A stretch of DNA of 64,000 bases from positions 18,778,743 through 18,842,742 of the forward strand of contig OY821772.1 of assembly GCA_963682175.1 (NCBI GenBank). Reading direction: 5' to 3'. Under the pieces are notes generated by a model. That model saw only the letters and a list, made by a program, of their open reading frames with translations. It was not told the DNA's origin and made no database searches. The position numbers and the translations under genes are program-made. Positions 1-13,368 of the stretch are shown here, piece by piece (the first letter of the stretch is position 1; each line of letters opens with the position of its first letter). Source of the stretch: Triglochin maritima. Lineage: Eukaryota > Streptophyta > Magnoliopsida > Alismatales > Juncaginaceae.

Positions 1-548
1 TCTGGGGTGGCGGCATTGTGCCAGGGTTCCTTTTTGCGGCTCTTGGGGAGCAGTGGTGCCGACTGACCCTTGTGAGGCAGCGGTGGACTGACTTGACCCT
101 CGTGGTGGCAGGAGTGGTTCAGTACCGCGGAGGCGGAGAGGGGTATTATTGTGGACCCGAGGTGGATGATCATGTGCATTGCATTGTCTTTAATTCCATT
201 TTGTATTTTAGGAGGTTTGGCATACGGGGTTCCAGCAGGGAACTCAGGCATGTTTCAATTGTTTGCATTTCAGGTAGCGAGCAGCATTAGAGTTGAGGTG
301 GTGACCGAGGATGGTGCCCCGGGATCTGATCCTGTCTTCTCTTATTTCCTTTTTGTTGAGGTAGTGATTACCCAGTTGTATTTATTTCGGTTGTAATCAC
401 AGTTGACTCAGATGTATTTTGACTTCCACGTGGATATATATCTTAATTATATATATATTTCTTCTTGTTGCCTCGTGACGTGCCCGGTGTTGACCATTGA
501 CAGTCTTTTATATTGTTTAAATTTTCTGCTATTTTCGGGGACGTTACA
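1..548 (+). repeat. 3' part of a Ty3/Gypsy (Tekay/Del-like) LTR
   Basis: No convincing gene is present. The segment ends in GGGGACGTTACA, the usual plus-strand end of plant chromovirus LTRs of the TGTAAC...GTTACA type. A stretch around 205-310 matches, in reverse orientation, the LTR-like segment at about 52131-52230: both contain TTTGGCATACGGGGTT, then ACTCAGGCAT, then ATTTCAGGT. The LTR is cut by the left window edge, so its length, partner LTR and target duplication cannot be seen. The short open frames here look like chance. Confidence 0.5.
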
Positions 549-1029
549 GTTCCAGCCCCTTCTTGCACTTCATCGGGTGGTTCCGGTGGTCTGCGCTCAT
601 GCTCGAACCCCAACAAGCTCGTTAACGCCATCGGAGAGAGAGAACGAACACAAAACAAAGTTTAGATGGGAAAAACGTGAAGAACGATGTGGGAAAGCGT
701 ACGACACGCCATTTCTCCTTCTCTCGCAAACACATTCATCTACAATTATACACATTCATCCACGTTCGTACACATCATGTTGTCAATCAACAAACTCATT
801 CATCCTAAACAACATATTCACTCACAATCATACACAAATTATTGTCAATCAACAAACTCATTCATCCTACACAACATATTCATCCACAATCATACGCAAA
901 TTGTTGTCAATTACAAAGAAATTTGATCATCTTAAAGTGAAAATTGTGATCATATCAAATTATTAACTTGTTGGTAATACAAAGAATGTGGTTAATTACA
1001 AAGAATGTGGTTCTGGATTATAGAACTTG
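549..1029. other. Non-coding stretch left of the CACTA protease remnant
   Basis: AT-rich with no supportable gene. It holds a short tandem repeat (781-912). It lies beyond the C-terminal codons of the CACTA protease domain, so it may be the 3' end of that CACTA element, but I found no terminal inverted repeat or gacgtc-type subterminal repeats here. Confidence 0.4.
781..912. repeat. 62-bp tandem repeat, about 2.1 copies
   Basis: The phrase TGTCAATCAACAAACTCATT starts at 781 and again at 843; a partial third start (TGTCAATT) is at 905, giving a period of 62 bp. The copies differ at a few bases. The open frames crossing it are a by-product of the repeat. Confidence 0.8.
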
Positions 1030-1587
1030 TTAATTAATTCATTAACATGTAAACAAAGTAGTGAGCCTATCGCTCGCGAGTATCATCGAGCTCCTCTTGC
1101 GAATACGGATCGCTATTCTTTTAGAAGACTTATGAAAATACAAGTACACAATTATAATTATATGTAAATAATCAAACTATACTTACAGGGCCTTCTCGGA
1201 AATTTTTGAGGCCCTGTGCGAAAATAAACAACGAGGCTCCTAAATTTGAAACAAAAATGTCCTCCTAGTTTAAATAATAAAAATTTCACTAACTTAATGC
1301 AATATTAATTGAATTTTTTTGTCTTCTTAGAATATTTGAGACAAATTTATCAATGTTTATGTGTTATTTATGTGTTAACACTAATTTTATTCGCAACCCA
1401 ATAAGCCCATGTACAATTTTTTTTGAGGCCCCTTCAAAATGAGGCCCGGAGCTGGAGCTCACCCTGCTCCTGCTATTGGGCCGGCTCTGTATACTTATAC
1501 TACTGAAAATGATCAATATTACCTCAAATTGCTCTGCATTTTCAGGTGCAATCTCGATGATTTCCTACATGTATCTCATGACATTGT
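1030..1587 (-). pseudogene. C-terminal half of CACTA Ulp1-like protease (decayed)
   Basis: Read on the minus strand from 1587, the sequence gives NVMRYM, stop, EIIEIAPENAEQFE, then an apparent intron. After the MITE at 1186-1489 it gives YSQEELDDTRER, stop, AHYFVYMLM. These phrases match the end of the Ulp1-type protease domain in the second gene of plant CACTA elements. The first part of the domain is at 11445-11890, beyond the Copia insertion. Two in-frame stops and two insertions make this a dead fragment. Confidence 0.7.
1186..1489. mobile_element. hAT-type MITE, 304 bp
   Basis: It begins CAGGGCC and ends GGCTCTG (reverse complement CAGAGCC), short hAT-like terminal inverted repeats. It is flanked by a perfect 8-bp target duplication TATACTTA at 1178-1185 and 1490-1497; 8 bp is the hAT hallmark. 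The interior has no transposase frame, so it must have been moved by another element. It sits inside the CACTA protease remnant. Confidence 0.85.
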
Positions 1588-3708
1588 TGTGGGATTTCAT
1601 GCCCATATGTTTGTGTATATTTTAAAAAAATTATACATGCATACAAGATCAATCTCCATTTTTTCGATGATTCCATGTACATTGTTTTATATTTATTCTA
1701 ATATCATATAAACTACATATATATTAAAACAAATATAAGCGGGTCATACTCAAAAGTTCTCTAAAACCTTTATTAAGATCCGGAGTTGTGTCGCTCGTCG
1801 AATCGTCCGCTGATTCGCCTCCAAGTTTTCACCAAACTCTAAACAAGATTAGAGAGAAACGAACTAGCCTATTCAATCTCTAAATCAAGCTTAGAATTTA
1901 CCTAATAACCCCTCTAAAGCTCCCTGGGGATTTAATCTCCAAAAGCTTGAAATAATTAAGAGAAATTTGGATGAATTAGTGAAGAGGTTAGGGAGAGAGA
2001 ATATTTTTGCATTAATTTAAACAAGTAGGGAGAGGGGACCTATTTATAGACTCTTAATACCCACATCATGGGCTAACCACTAACCCATGATCTCTTGCTT
2101 TTCTCTCCCTAAACCCAATCACAAATTGACACATAATCATCCTTCAAACCGTTTGACCATAATTGGAATAAATACAACTCATGATCAACATTATTCTCTT
2201 AATAATTCTAGGTAGAATCGTGTCAAACAGTCGACCTGACTATCCAATCCGTCGACCGAACAGTTGTGTTTCTGAGATTCTCGGTGGACCGTTAGCCAAA
2301 CGATCAACCAATTACTCATCAAGAAAATTCCCTGATATTTTCGGTCGAACAAATATTTGACTCTGGTCGACCGTTCAGTCATCAAGACATGTCCTGATAA
2401 TTTCGGTCGACCGCGTCCCTAGCCCGGTCGACCATTTCTATTACCAAGATACTTTCTGATAATTTCATTCGAACCGTGCGTCATCCGAACCTTGTTCGGT
2501 CGACCATTTTAAATTCTTCGGTCGACTGATCATGAAACGGTCTACCATTTTGACCCGATTTTGCCTTTGTCAAATTTTAGATATATATCAACAAAATTTG
2601 ATCCTTGGTTTTTTAGCAAATTCATATATCATATAACATATTAGTTTATGTAATGTCAAACTATTACACATCATAATACATACATCTCATATGAATTTAT
2701 TTATGATTCTAATGACGTCAATTTTAATGACATATTGATTTTATCGATTCACCACATGTATCACATTTCACATGAAAGTCGATACATCGTATGAACATAA
2801 AATCAAGCTTCTTGTTTCCCAATTTTGTGGTATGACCTATAGGACGATCAAAGTTATATTGACAATGATATTAAATACTTAATATCACAACTTATAAGCG
2901 GTATCTAGATACACATTATAGTTACCCAATTAGCAAAGATGTCTTATTCACTCGAACTAAACACGGTCCATTTGGTGATGTAAGAACATCATTTGTGTCT
3001 ATCCCTTGCCTCATGATATTAAGAGTATTATACAAAGTAGAAATGTGTCACATTTGTATTATATACTCGTTTCTTGATCTCTTAAGCTAATTATAAATAT
3101 GTAACTTAACACAAGTCACATTGTGCACATTATAATTTTGCTTTACCAAGGCGCCCACTAATATCAACACTCAAGCTAAGAGGGCAATAATAATCTTTTG
3201 ACTAACTATCTTTCCAGCATAAGTCAAGTTCAACCAACTATTGTCTTTATTACTATACCCAATGATAGCTTTTGACACTAATCAAATTAAATCATTCTTA
3301 TGTGAAAAGAGATAAGTCTCGTTCTTATGATTCAAGATACAATGAAACATTAATGACACTTAACACAATTCCATAATGTTTCATTTGCTAGGTCTATTCA
3401 ATATATAAAAGTAACAATTTTCCTATTTTATATACTCGTGCCGTTAAATATTTATAGAGTTATAATACTCTTTAACCAACACGATAATCTTATCTCGGTA
3501 ATTAATGTTCCATGTCAATTACCATGATTATGAATAAATTTTGATTTATGTAAACCATTATCTTTTAGAGCTCTAAAGTTACGGACCAAGAGTCTCTTCC
3601 CTAACACTTCTAAAAGACAAATACATTAATCAAGGAACAAAATGTTTGCACATCCAATTCATAGTAATTGACATATAAAAGTAAACTTTTAGAACACATC
3701 CCCTTTGA
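1588..3708 (-). repeat. 3' LTR of the old Copia element
   Basis: About 2.12 kb, alignable by eye along its length to 9358-11439. It contains a cluster of GTCGAC palindromes between about 2230 and 2530, most within GGTCGACCG-like contexts. The short frames inside are not genes. Confidence 0.87.
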
Positions 3709-3769
3709 TCTCCCACTTGTTATCAAAGTTTTCTTTCACATACATTCTCAATGTATAAAATAATAATAA

Positions 3770-6700
3770 CTAGGGTAACCCTCTCAGATCACTCATCAAG
3801 CCACTCTACGTGGTTCCTCAAACCCATGGACTCGAAATGTATTTTGCTTTTGGCTTGGGATAAGGGTTTGGTGAATGGATCAGCTATGTTGTTGTTTGTG
3901 TCCACCCATAATAAATCTATTTTGCCTTTGTCGATGAAGTCACATGTGACGAAATACTTGTGATCCATGTATTTCACTTTGTGTTGTGATTTAGGATCGT
4001 TGATTTGCGAGATAGATGCACTATTGTCGCAAAATAGCTTTATGGGTCCCTCGCTCAAGGGAACTACTCCGAGCTCTTCAAGGAACTTTTTAGTCCATAC
4101 TCCTTCCTTGCTCGCTTCAGTGACAACCATTACTTCATAAGTGGTGGTTGAGTCAGTCGTAGTGGTTTGCTTCCAACTACGTCAACTCACGGCTCCACCA
4201 TTCAGAAGGAAGACATATCCTGATTGCGACCTCCTATCATCGGGATCACTCATGAAACTCGCATCCGAATAACTCTCGGCTATTAGCTCACTTTGTCCTC
4301 CATAAACAAGAAACTTATCTTTGGTCCGGTTAAGGTACCGCAGAATATTCTTGACCGCAGTCCAATGCTTAGAACCTGCATTGGATTGGTAACGACTTGT
4401 CACATATAAAGCATATGAGACATTGGGTCTTGTGCAAGTCATGACGTACATGATTGATCCTATTGCCAAAGCATAAGGTATATCTTTCATGTACTCCATG
4501 TCTTTACGTGATTCAGCACGTTGAGACTTCTTAAGTTGCACACCCATACTTATTGGCATATTGCTCTTTTTGGAGTTGTTCATGTTGAGCCTTTCCAAGA
4601 CCTTGTCAATGTAAGTGTGCTGACTTAGGTCAATGAGTCTACGAGTTCTATCTCCATATATCTTGATTCCCAAGATGTATTGAGCATCACCCATGTCTTT
4701 TAATGAAAATGCAGATTTCAATGAACTTATTGATTGCTCTAGCAAAGGTATATGATTTCTCATGAGGAGTATGTCATCGACATATAAGATTAAAAACACT
4801 ATGTGGTTCCCACTAACCTTCTTGTATATAGAAGGTCCGTCATTACTTTGGACGAAGTGAATCTTTTTGACTTCCTAGTCAAAGCGCTTGTTCCAACTCC
4901 TTGATGCTTGCTTCAATTCATAAATTGATCGTTGAAGTTTGCACATTTTCTCGTCATTCTTTGGATCTTCAAAACCTTGAGTTTGTATCATGTACACATC
5001 CTCCTCCAAGTTCCCATTAAGGAACGATGTTTTGACATCCATTTGCCATATTTCATAATCCTGAAATATTGCAATAGTGAGCATAATCCGAATAAACTTG
5101 AACATGGCAATCGGTGAAAAAGTTACGTCATAGTCAATTCCTTGAATTTAAGTGAAACCTTTTGCTACAAGCCTTGCTTTGTAGGTTGTCAAGTTCCCAT
5201 CCATGTCCATCTTCCTCTTAAAGATCCATTTATTTTGAATGATCTTCTTTCCATGAGGAAGGTCAACCAAGTTCCATACTTGATTATCATACATGGATTC
5301 TATTTCGGATTCCATGATTTTAAACCATAATTTGGAGTCCTCTCTTTCCATTGCTTCTTGAAAGGTCGAGGGATCATTGGTATCAAGTACCATGATCTCT
5401 TGAAGTCCCAAATACATATCGGATTTCTTCCTTTCCCTCATAGACCTTCTAAGTTCTTTTGGTTCTACGTGTGCTTCTGGAACTTCTTCCACAATTTCTT
5501 ATGAAATTTGTTCATGTTCGATTCTCGAACGTACACTTGGCGGGGATGATTGAGTTTCACTCACAATTGCTTGCTAGGGCCTCTCACTCCTGCTCCCACT
5601 AACCAAAGGAACCTCGGTTGGAACCTTAATGATCTTGAATGTTTTCATTCATATTATGATCTTATAGAATCTCTTGAGTTTCCTCTAGCACAATTCTACT
5701 CCCACTACTTTTAATTCTTTCGAGAATTTTTTTCTCTAAGAATACGACATCCCTCTCGACAATCACTCGATTAGAGGTTTTATGCCAAAAGTAGTATCCT
5801 CTTGTCTCACGAGGATAATCTATAAAGAAGTGTTTATCCACTTTTGCTTGAAGTTTGGTCGACATCAATCTTTTGACGTAGGCCTCACAACTCCAAATCT
5901 TGAGAAAATTGAGCTTAGGTGTTTTACCACTCCATAGCTCATAAGGTGTTTTCTCCACGGATTTGGATGGAACATTATTTAGTGTGCAAGTCGCAACTTC
6001 TAGTGCATAACTCCAAACGTAAAGCGACAATTCAGCTTGACTCGTCATTGATCGAACCATGTAGAGCAATGTTCTATTTCTCCTTTTGGATACCACATTC
6101 CATTGAGGTGTACCGGGCGGAGAGAGTTGTGGCACAATACCACACTCTTTTAGGAACGAATCAAAAACAAAAATGGTAATATCGTTCCTCCATTGATCAA
6201 GAATTTTGGTCGGTACTTAAGTACCCACCTCCACCATCGGTTCGTAGAGACATGATTTTCTTGTTGACTTGGTTCTCTACTTCATTCTTGAATTCTTTGA
6301 ACTTTTCAAAGGAGTCACTTTTGTTTCTCATTAGATAAATATAGCCGTGATGACTATAGTCATCCGTGAACGTAATGAAGTACCTAAAACCGTCTCTTGC
6401 ACTTGTACTCATTGGACCACATACATCAGAATGTATTAAATCCAGCAAGTTATTCGCTCTCGCCCATTTCTTCTTGAAAGGCCTCTTGGTCATTTTTCCC
6501 ATTAGGCAAGGTTCGCATGTCTCCAATGATTTAAAATCAAGTTAACCAAGAAGGTTAGCTTCTTGCAATTTCTTGATGTGTTTTTCATTTATGTGACCAA
6601 GACCATAGTGCCACAATAGTGTATCATTCCGGTGAGTTGCTTTAAGCCTTTTGTTATTGATGTTTAAAATTTGTCTATTATTTAATTCAAGCAAATTGAG

Positions 6701-7870
6701 TTCATTTCTTATGAAAGCATTTGCATAGAAAATTCCATTCTTCGATATAGACAAGAAAGAGTTTGAAATATTCATATTAAAACTATCTATATCGAAACAT
6801 GATACAGAAATAATATTCTTGTTAATCGAAGGCACATAATAAACGTTTTTTAAACATAAATTTAAACCACTAGACAATTGAAGCTCCACGGAACCATGTA
6901 CAATCACAACGACGCTTGCACCATTTCCAGCCTTCAAAATCATCTCATTTTTTGCGAGTTCCTTCCTATCAATTAGTAGATGCACATTAAAAATTATGTG
7001 AGCACAATATCCAATATCAATTACCCATTCATGGACAGAGGTTGCTAAATTTATTTCAATAACAAATATACATTTAGCCTTTTTGGGGCATTTTCGCTCA
7101 ATTACCCTGTTGTCATGATCCTCCTTGTACTTGGGGTAATTCGGATGGATGTGTCCTTTTCCACCGCAGTGGTAACACTCCGTATTGGAAGTCGGAGATT
7201 TCGAAGAATTTCCCCTCGAGGTACTCGCATGAGCCCCTCCTACACCCCTGTCCTTCCACTCCTTTTTGGCTAATTTGTTTTTTCCTTTACCTTTGGTGAT
7301 CTTCCTACTCCCGCCAGGGACGACTAGGACGAGCTTCTCCCGACCCTTGCCCATATCAACTTCAGGCGTTTTGAGAGAGTTGTGAAGCTCCTCAAGACTC
7401 ACCCCTTTCTCATGCACATGATAGTGCATAATGAAGTCTTTGTAGGACGGGGCTAGAGACCCTGGAATCAAATCTTCTGCAATGTCATCGGGCATCGGGA
7501 AAGAGTGCTTTGACAACTTCTCAAGGTATCCTTGCATTGTGAAAAATTGCATGGACACTGATGTTCCCTTCACCATGTGGCACCTTATGAGTGCTATGAT
7601 GGTCTTAGCGCTCTTTTCTAGCACTATCCATGAACATCTTCATTAAAGCTTCCTTGGTCTTCTTGGGTTTTGAATCCGAGTATTTCGCTTGAAGCGAGTC
7701 ACCCATGGAGGACAACATTAGACCATGAACTTGGTTCTCTTTGTCTTCCCACTTGGCTTTAGCCTCCATCTCAACATTGGTTGCCTTCTCATTTAATTTT
7801 GGGATTTAACCATCCAAAATATGAGATAGTTTCTCAAACTTCAACACAATATTGAGCTTGAGTTACCAAC
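3770..7870 (-). pseudogene. Copia gag-pol polyprotein, broken by stops and frameshifts
   Basis: Domains appear in Copia order on the minus strand. They are gag with a zinc knuckle (CYHCGGKGHIHPNYP, last Cys replaced by Tyr) and a protease site reading WVIDIGYCAH, where DTGS or DSGA is expected (about 7624-6900). Next comes integrase with HSDVCGP and LRTDGGGGY (about 6526-5662). Reverse transcriptase follows, with KARLVAKGFT, QMDVKTSFLNG and LYVDDILLM (5492-4182), then RNase H with FCDNSASI (4130-3789). The gag start (about 7870-7630) is visible in another frame. At least six breaks separate the open segments and two catalytic or zinc residues are changed, so it cannot make an active polyprotein. 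Confidence 0.92.
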
Positions 7871-9357
7871 TTATGAAGTTGGAGCCATCATTTGTCAAAG
7901 GATGTTTTCAATCATAGATCGCACAATAGGTTGAATATTCGACATTTCTACTAAATAAATCATATGGGATTTAATGTCAATTCTATGTTTGAAAATCAAT
8001 ACTGCAAATAAATAAATATGTCCATAAATGCAGTAATTCAAGATCTTATCAATTATAATATAAACTAGCTAAGGGTTATCAGATATATTATAAAATCAAG
8101 GTAAGAAAATATTGTCTAATCATAACCATTTCGAAACTTTGCAAACTTTTGCATTTTCAAACTCTTATGATTCTTGTCGTTTTAATTAGTGGGAATTTGA
8201 CCAATCCTCCTAAGGAAAACTCTTTTTGTCAAAACCGAGCGAGGGCTCCGGGTCTTGTTAAGAAAATTTATTTCATTTGATACGAGATATGTTTATCCAT
8301 TGTATTCACAAATAAATACACTCCGTGTCCACTTAGGGTGAATCTCACCTCGTACATCTATTCATGGTATAACAATAGACAACCTTATATCTCCCACTAT
8401 TCCCAAAGATGGAGGGAGCTATCTCCCGCTAATGGCGAGCAGAATATCCCTCGATCGATGGCTGCTAATGAATGAAATAAGATGGAAAAATACTCTTAAT
8501 TTTTTGTTGGACAATTAAACATTTATATATGATTTTAGAATTTAGGTGATCATGCATATTTATATCTATACACATCCTAACATTCATTCATACAATCACA
8601 TACATGTCAAGCACACAAACATAAATTAGATCCATTCACACATAGGTGTGAGTTTATATGTTCATGCGTCCTTGACCTTTGCACCTTCTTCGTGACATCC
8701 TCTTGCACTATGGATGTAGATATTTGCAAAATATAAACATGCATCTCAAAATTTTGAAAATTGTCTAGTACAAATCCTATGTAAAACTTTTCTCATATGC
8801 ATGCATATACATAGATAATTGGTTTTTACATACATAAGCCTCTCTAATTGAATAATAATAATAACAATCACATCATTTATTCACACCAATCATTTGAGAA
8901 CTAGTGGAAGGCATGTACATATACTATATATTACATGATCTAGTTTATCCTTCATCTTTTAATCAAACAATTTCAAAATCATTTGAAACATTCATCAAAA
9001 ATGATTTATGCATCCATAGTTCAAAATATAAACCATTTGAACCGCAGTTTATTTAAATTCCCAAAAGAAAAACTTTAAAGAAACTTATTTGTCTCTTTCA
9101 ATTTGTCGATTCTTATAAAATATTCATTTAATATAAAATGAAAATTTTACATATTAGACATAAGTCTAAATCTTAATTCTAACATTCATATGACATGTTT
9201 TAAAACATTAAAAACTATCAATTAGAATTAAAACAACAAAACTTTTAGAAAAGTCACAAAAGACATCAAACATGAATTGTTTCGATTGGAGATAGTAAAC
9301 TAAAATTAATTATATAGTCTAATCATTGAAAATATGAACTAAATACTCTAATACCAC
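7871..9357 (-). other. 5' leader of the old Copia element
   Basis: AT-rich sequence between the gag remains and the 5' LTR. I see no coding region on either strand. The primer-binding-site-like sequence is at its right end, next to 9358. Confidence 0.6.
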
Positions 9358-11439
9358 TATAGGATTTCGTGCCCCGATGTATTTGTATATTTTTTAAAAA
9401 TTATACATGCATACAAGACCAATTTCCATATTTTCGATGATTTCATGTACATTGTTTTATATTTATTCTAATATCACATAAACTACATATATATATATAT
9501 ATATATTTAAAAAATATAAGAAGATCGTACCCAAATGTTCTCTAAAACCTTTATGAAGATCCGGAGTTGCGTCACTCGTCGAATCATCCGTCGATTCACC
9601 TCCAAGTGTTCACCAAACTCTAAACAAGATTAGAGAGAAATGAGCTAACCTATTCAATCTCTAAATCAAGCATAGAATCTAGATAATAACCCCTCTAAAG
9701 CTCCCTGGGGTTTTAATCTCCAAAAGCTTGAAATAATTAAGAGAAATTCGGATGGATTAGTGGAGAGGTTAGGGAGAGAGAATATTTTCGCATTAATTTA
9801 AACAAGTAGGGAGAGGAATTTATTTATAGACTCTCCCAATACCCACATCATGGGCTAACCACCAACCCATGATCTCTTGATTTTCTCTCCCTAAAACCAA
9901 TCACAAATGGGCACATAATCATCTTCAAAACCATTTGACCATAATTGGAATAAATCCAACCCATGATCAACACTATTCTCTTAATAATTCTAGGCAGAAT
10001 CGTGCCAAATGGTTGACCGAAATTTCCAATCGGTTGACCGAACGATTGTGTTTCTGACATTCTTGGTGGACCATGAGCCAAACGGTCAACCGATTACTCA
10101 TCAAGAAACTTTTCTGATATTTTCGGTCGAACAAATATTTGACTGCGGTCGACCGTTCAACCATCAAGACGCGTCCTGATAATTTCGGTCGACCGCGTCC
10201 CAAGTCCCGTCGACCGTTTCTATTACCAAGATACTTCCTGATAATTTTGGTCGAACCGTGAGTCATCTGATCCTTGTCCGGTCGACCGTTTTAAAGACTT
10301 CGGTCGACTGATCATGAAATGGTCTACCGTTTTGACCCGATTTTGCCTTTGTAAAATTTTGGATTTATATCCAATAAAATTTGATTTTTGGGTTTTTGTT
10401 AGCAAATTCATATATTGTGTAACATATTATCTTATGTAATATCAAACTATTATACCCCACTATACATACATCTCATATGAATTTATTTATGATTCTAATT
10501 ATGTTAATTTTCATGACATATTGATTTTATCGATTCACTACATGTATCCCAGTTTTGTGGTGCGACCGATAGGAGGATCTAAGTTATATTGGCAATGATA
10601 TTAAACACTTGATATCACCAATCATAAGCGGTATCTAGATACACATTATAGTTACCCAATTAGCATAGATGTCTTGTTCACTCGAACTAAACACGATCCA
10701 TTTAGTGATGTAAGAACACAATTTGTGTCTATCCCTTGCTTCATGATATTAAGAGTATCATACAAAGTAGAAATGTGTCACCTTTGTATTATATACTCGT
10801 TTCTTGATCTCTTAAGCTAATTATAAATATGTAACTTAACACAAGTCACATTGTGCACATTATAATTTTGCTTTATCAAGGGGCCCACTAATATCATCAC
10901 TCAAGCTAAGAGGGCAATAATAATCTTTTGACTAACTATCTTTTCCAGTATAAGTCAGGTTCAACCAACTATTGTCTTTATTACTATACTCAATGATAGC
11001 TTTTGACACTAATCAAATCAAACCATTCTTATGTGAAAAGAGATAAGTCTCGTATCTTAGGATTCAAGACACAATGAAACATTAATGACACTTAACACAA
11101 TTCCATAATGTTTCACTTGCTAGGTCTATTCAATATATAAAAGTAACAATTTTCCTATTTTATATACTTGTGCCGTTAAATATTTGTAGAGCTACAATAC
11201 TCTTTCACCAATACGAGAATCTTATCTCGGTAATTAATGTTCCATGTCAATTACCATGATTGTTAATAACTTTTGATTTATGTAAACCATTATCTTTTAG
11301 AGCTCTACAGTTAAGGACCAAGAGCCTCTTCATTAACACTTCTAAAAGGCAAATCCATTAATCAAGGAACAAAATGTTTGCACATCCAATTCATAATACT
11401 TGACATATAAAAGTAAACTTTTAGGACACATTCCCTTCA
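9358..11439 (-). repeat. 5' LTR of the old Copia element
   Basis: Partner of 1588-3708. It keeps five GTCGAC sites between about 10146 and 10310, while several others have become GGTTGACC or GGTCAACC, consistent with C-to-T decay at CpG sites. An (AT)n run lies near 9488-9508. Confidence 0.87.
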
Positions 11440-11444
11440 ATAAT

Positions 11445-11890
11445 ACCCACATTCGGTAATTCCGGTCTACTTGCAGTACTATGTACAAAGATCTAAATTC
11501 AATAAATATACGTGGAAGTACTTAAAAAATAAAAAAAAAATGGAAGAAACTTACTCCCATTGAATGCCAGGTTACGCCAGTATTTTTGGTGGTCCTTTTT
11601 CCACCAACCATTTTGTAAACCTTCATTGTCTTGAGTAACATGAATTATTCAATATGTATTCGATAATACTAATAAAAATACACGAATTACAAATACGATT
11701 ACTAAAACGAACTTACATTGAAACAATTTTCTTTACGGATGGCTTTGGTGGAGTCGGCCCCGAAGGATCAAACCAATATGTCAAATTAGCTTCGGGGCAT
11801 AGAAGGGCTAGCATCCAATGCGCTATGATTGTATATAAAGTTGGAAGTTTATTGCAAAATCAAAATCAAATTACTTTCAATTAACAAACT
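11445..11890 (-). pseudogene. N-terminal half of CACTA Ulp1-like protease (decayed)
   Basis: The minus strand reads AHWMLALLCPEANLTYWFDPSGPTPP, then a segment with NGWWKKDHQKYW, then CK, stop, TGITECGYY immediately before the Copia LTR. HWML with the later Asp and Cys (CGYY) are typical of the Ulp1-like domain of CACTA second genes: His, Asp and Cys form the catalytic triad of this family. The rest of the domain is at 1030-1587. The stretch to its right (11891-12048) shows no clear coding signal. Confidence 0.7.
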
Positions 11891-12048
11891 CTACAACCAA
11901 CAGGCTGCTGCGCCGGAACGAGGTCAACAACGTCATTGTGCTTGCCCGACTCACCAGATGAACAGAAAGTGGGTCTTTTACCAAAGGTATCCTCTAAGAA
12001 ACTCCAAATACCCTCTTTAGCAATGTTGTTGTTTGGTGTCCCTTCATT

Positions 12049-13200
12049 TTAAAGATGCTCTGGAACAATAGTGAGAGGTAGACTATCACTAGGTCGTATG
12101 AAATTAGGAGTATTAGGGAGCTCTTGCTCCATCAAAGGTGAGTCCTTAAGAGGCACAACATTAAGATCATGTGTCTCAAGGGACATAGGACAAAAAGATA
12201 AGGCACAATCCTGTGCCGACTTATAATGAAACTGGTCCATGTTATTCTCAATTTGAATCAAATCCTCCACCAAGTGATCGTGAATTGAAACCTTAAGTCC
12301 CTCAGACTGACTAGGAGTTTGACTCTGAAAGATTGTGCTTTGAATTTGTGGATGTGGTGGTGGTTCGATATCAGAAGATAAATCCTCATGTTGACAAGAA
12401 AGGTCACCCTCCCGATGTTCACGTAAATGTTTTGTGAACGACTCACTTGCATTGCCAAATTTTGCATGGAATGTTGAGTGGTTTTCATGAACGTAATGAG
12501 AGTTAGTTTCAAGGAAGAATGTTTGTGGTCAACTATGAGTCTCAATTCAGAATTTTGGAGATTTTAGGGTTGGGTGTTTATGGGCTGAGAATGATTCCAA
12601 TGATAGGTCATGGGTGGCGGCTGGTAGGGATATGGGTATTCGGGAGGAGAATAATGGGGTGGGTATGATGTATAAAAATTTGAATCAATGTTGTCTCCCC
12701 ATGAACCTATCCCTCTTGGGTTGTACGCAGATGTGTAAAGGTCACATTGAGTATTTTAGGAAAAAGTATGTTCATACTTAGGCTCTGGGGGAACATAGGG
12801 ACATTCCCCGATAATGTGAGTGCTCAATCCGCAACAATCACACGGTACGGCTACTAGAGCCACCAGTGCACTCATGTCGTCTACCGCACGCATGAAAGAG
12901 GCCAAAGGTTCTTGTAATGTCTCAATTTGTTGACCTACACATGATACGACATAACTAGATGATTGTCTAGCAGTCGGTGCCTCTCTCATATTACCACAAT
13001 CTGAAGATTGCTGAGCCACACAATTAAGATTGTCCCAACCATATGGGTTGTTTGTCTGAGGCACCCCAGGATGCATTGGTCCGGAATACCAAGGAGAATA
13101 GTCCTAGTTCCATCAGTGAAATGGATGGTCGTCCATGTAACCACCCATCTCGACAAAGAACTCTCGAGTCAACCACTCTCACCACCACGAGGCCAAGCTC
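12049..13200 (-). pseudogene. Athila-type gag remnant
   Basis: Minus-strand pieces in different frames read, in order, NNPYGWDNLNC..., a Cys-rich CDCCGLSTHIIGECPY (12756-13076), a Tyr/Pro-rich stretch (about 12720-12600), and ...EGDLSCQHEDLSSDIEPPPHP... leading into LVEDLIQIENNMDQFHYKS (about 12545-12049). A central CxxC...H....C motif followed by a Pro/Tyr-rich region is typical of Athila/Tat gag. Frame changes and stops show that it is not functional. Assignment rests on this pattern and on the adjacent LTR and primer site. Confidence 0.65.
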
Positions 13201-13368
13201 GCAAAAAGTGCTCGACTCACCCCTAAAACACTTGTAGAGAGTGTAAAGTGGAGGAGACTAGAATGTAGAAGTAGGTGAGAAGAAGATGACTCGGAGGAGA
13301 AGGGAAGACTCCCTAGAGCTAGCGTGGGTGAAGGGTGACGGTAGAAGCCTAATCTAGCAAACACGGCT

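Larger units (their letters stand above)
1588..11439 (-). mobile_element. Old Ty1/Copia element, complete structure, decayed coding
   Basis: Two direct repeats of about 2.1 kb (1588-3708 and 9358-11439) flank gag-pol remains on the minus strand. A primer-binding-site-like GTGGTATTAGAG (complement at about 9346-9357), close to the initiator-Met PBS, lies beside the right LTR, and a purine-rich tract (complement of GATCTCCCACTTG near 3706-3719) lies beside the left LTR. The flanks read ATTGT (1583-1587) and ATAAT (11440-11444), which I take as a diverged 5-bp duplication. It splits the CACTA protease codons CGYY and VMRYM. The LTRs differ by many substitutions and indels, so the insertion is old. 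Confidence 0.88.

Noticed and set aside
403..966. A 187-codon plus-strand frame
   Set aside because: It crosses a Gypsy LTR end and a 62-bp tandem repeat, and its His/Thr/Ser-rich translation comes from the repeat.
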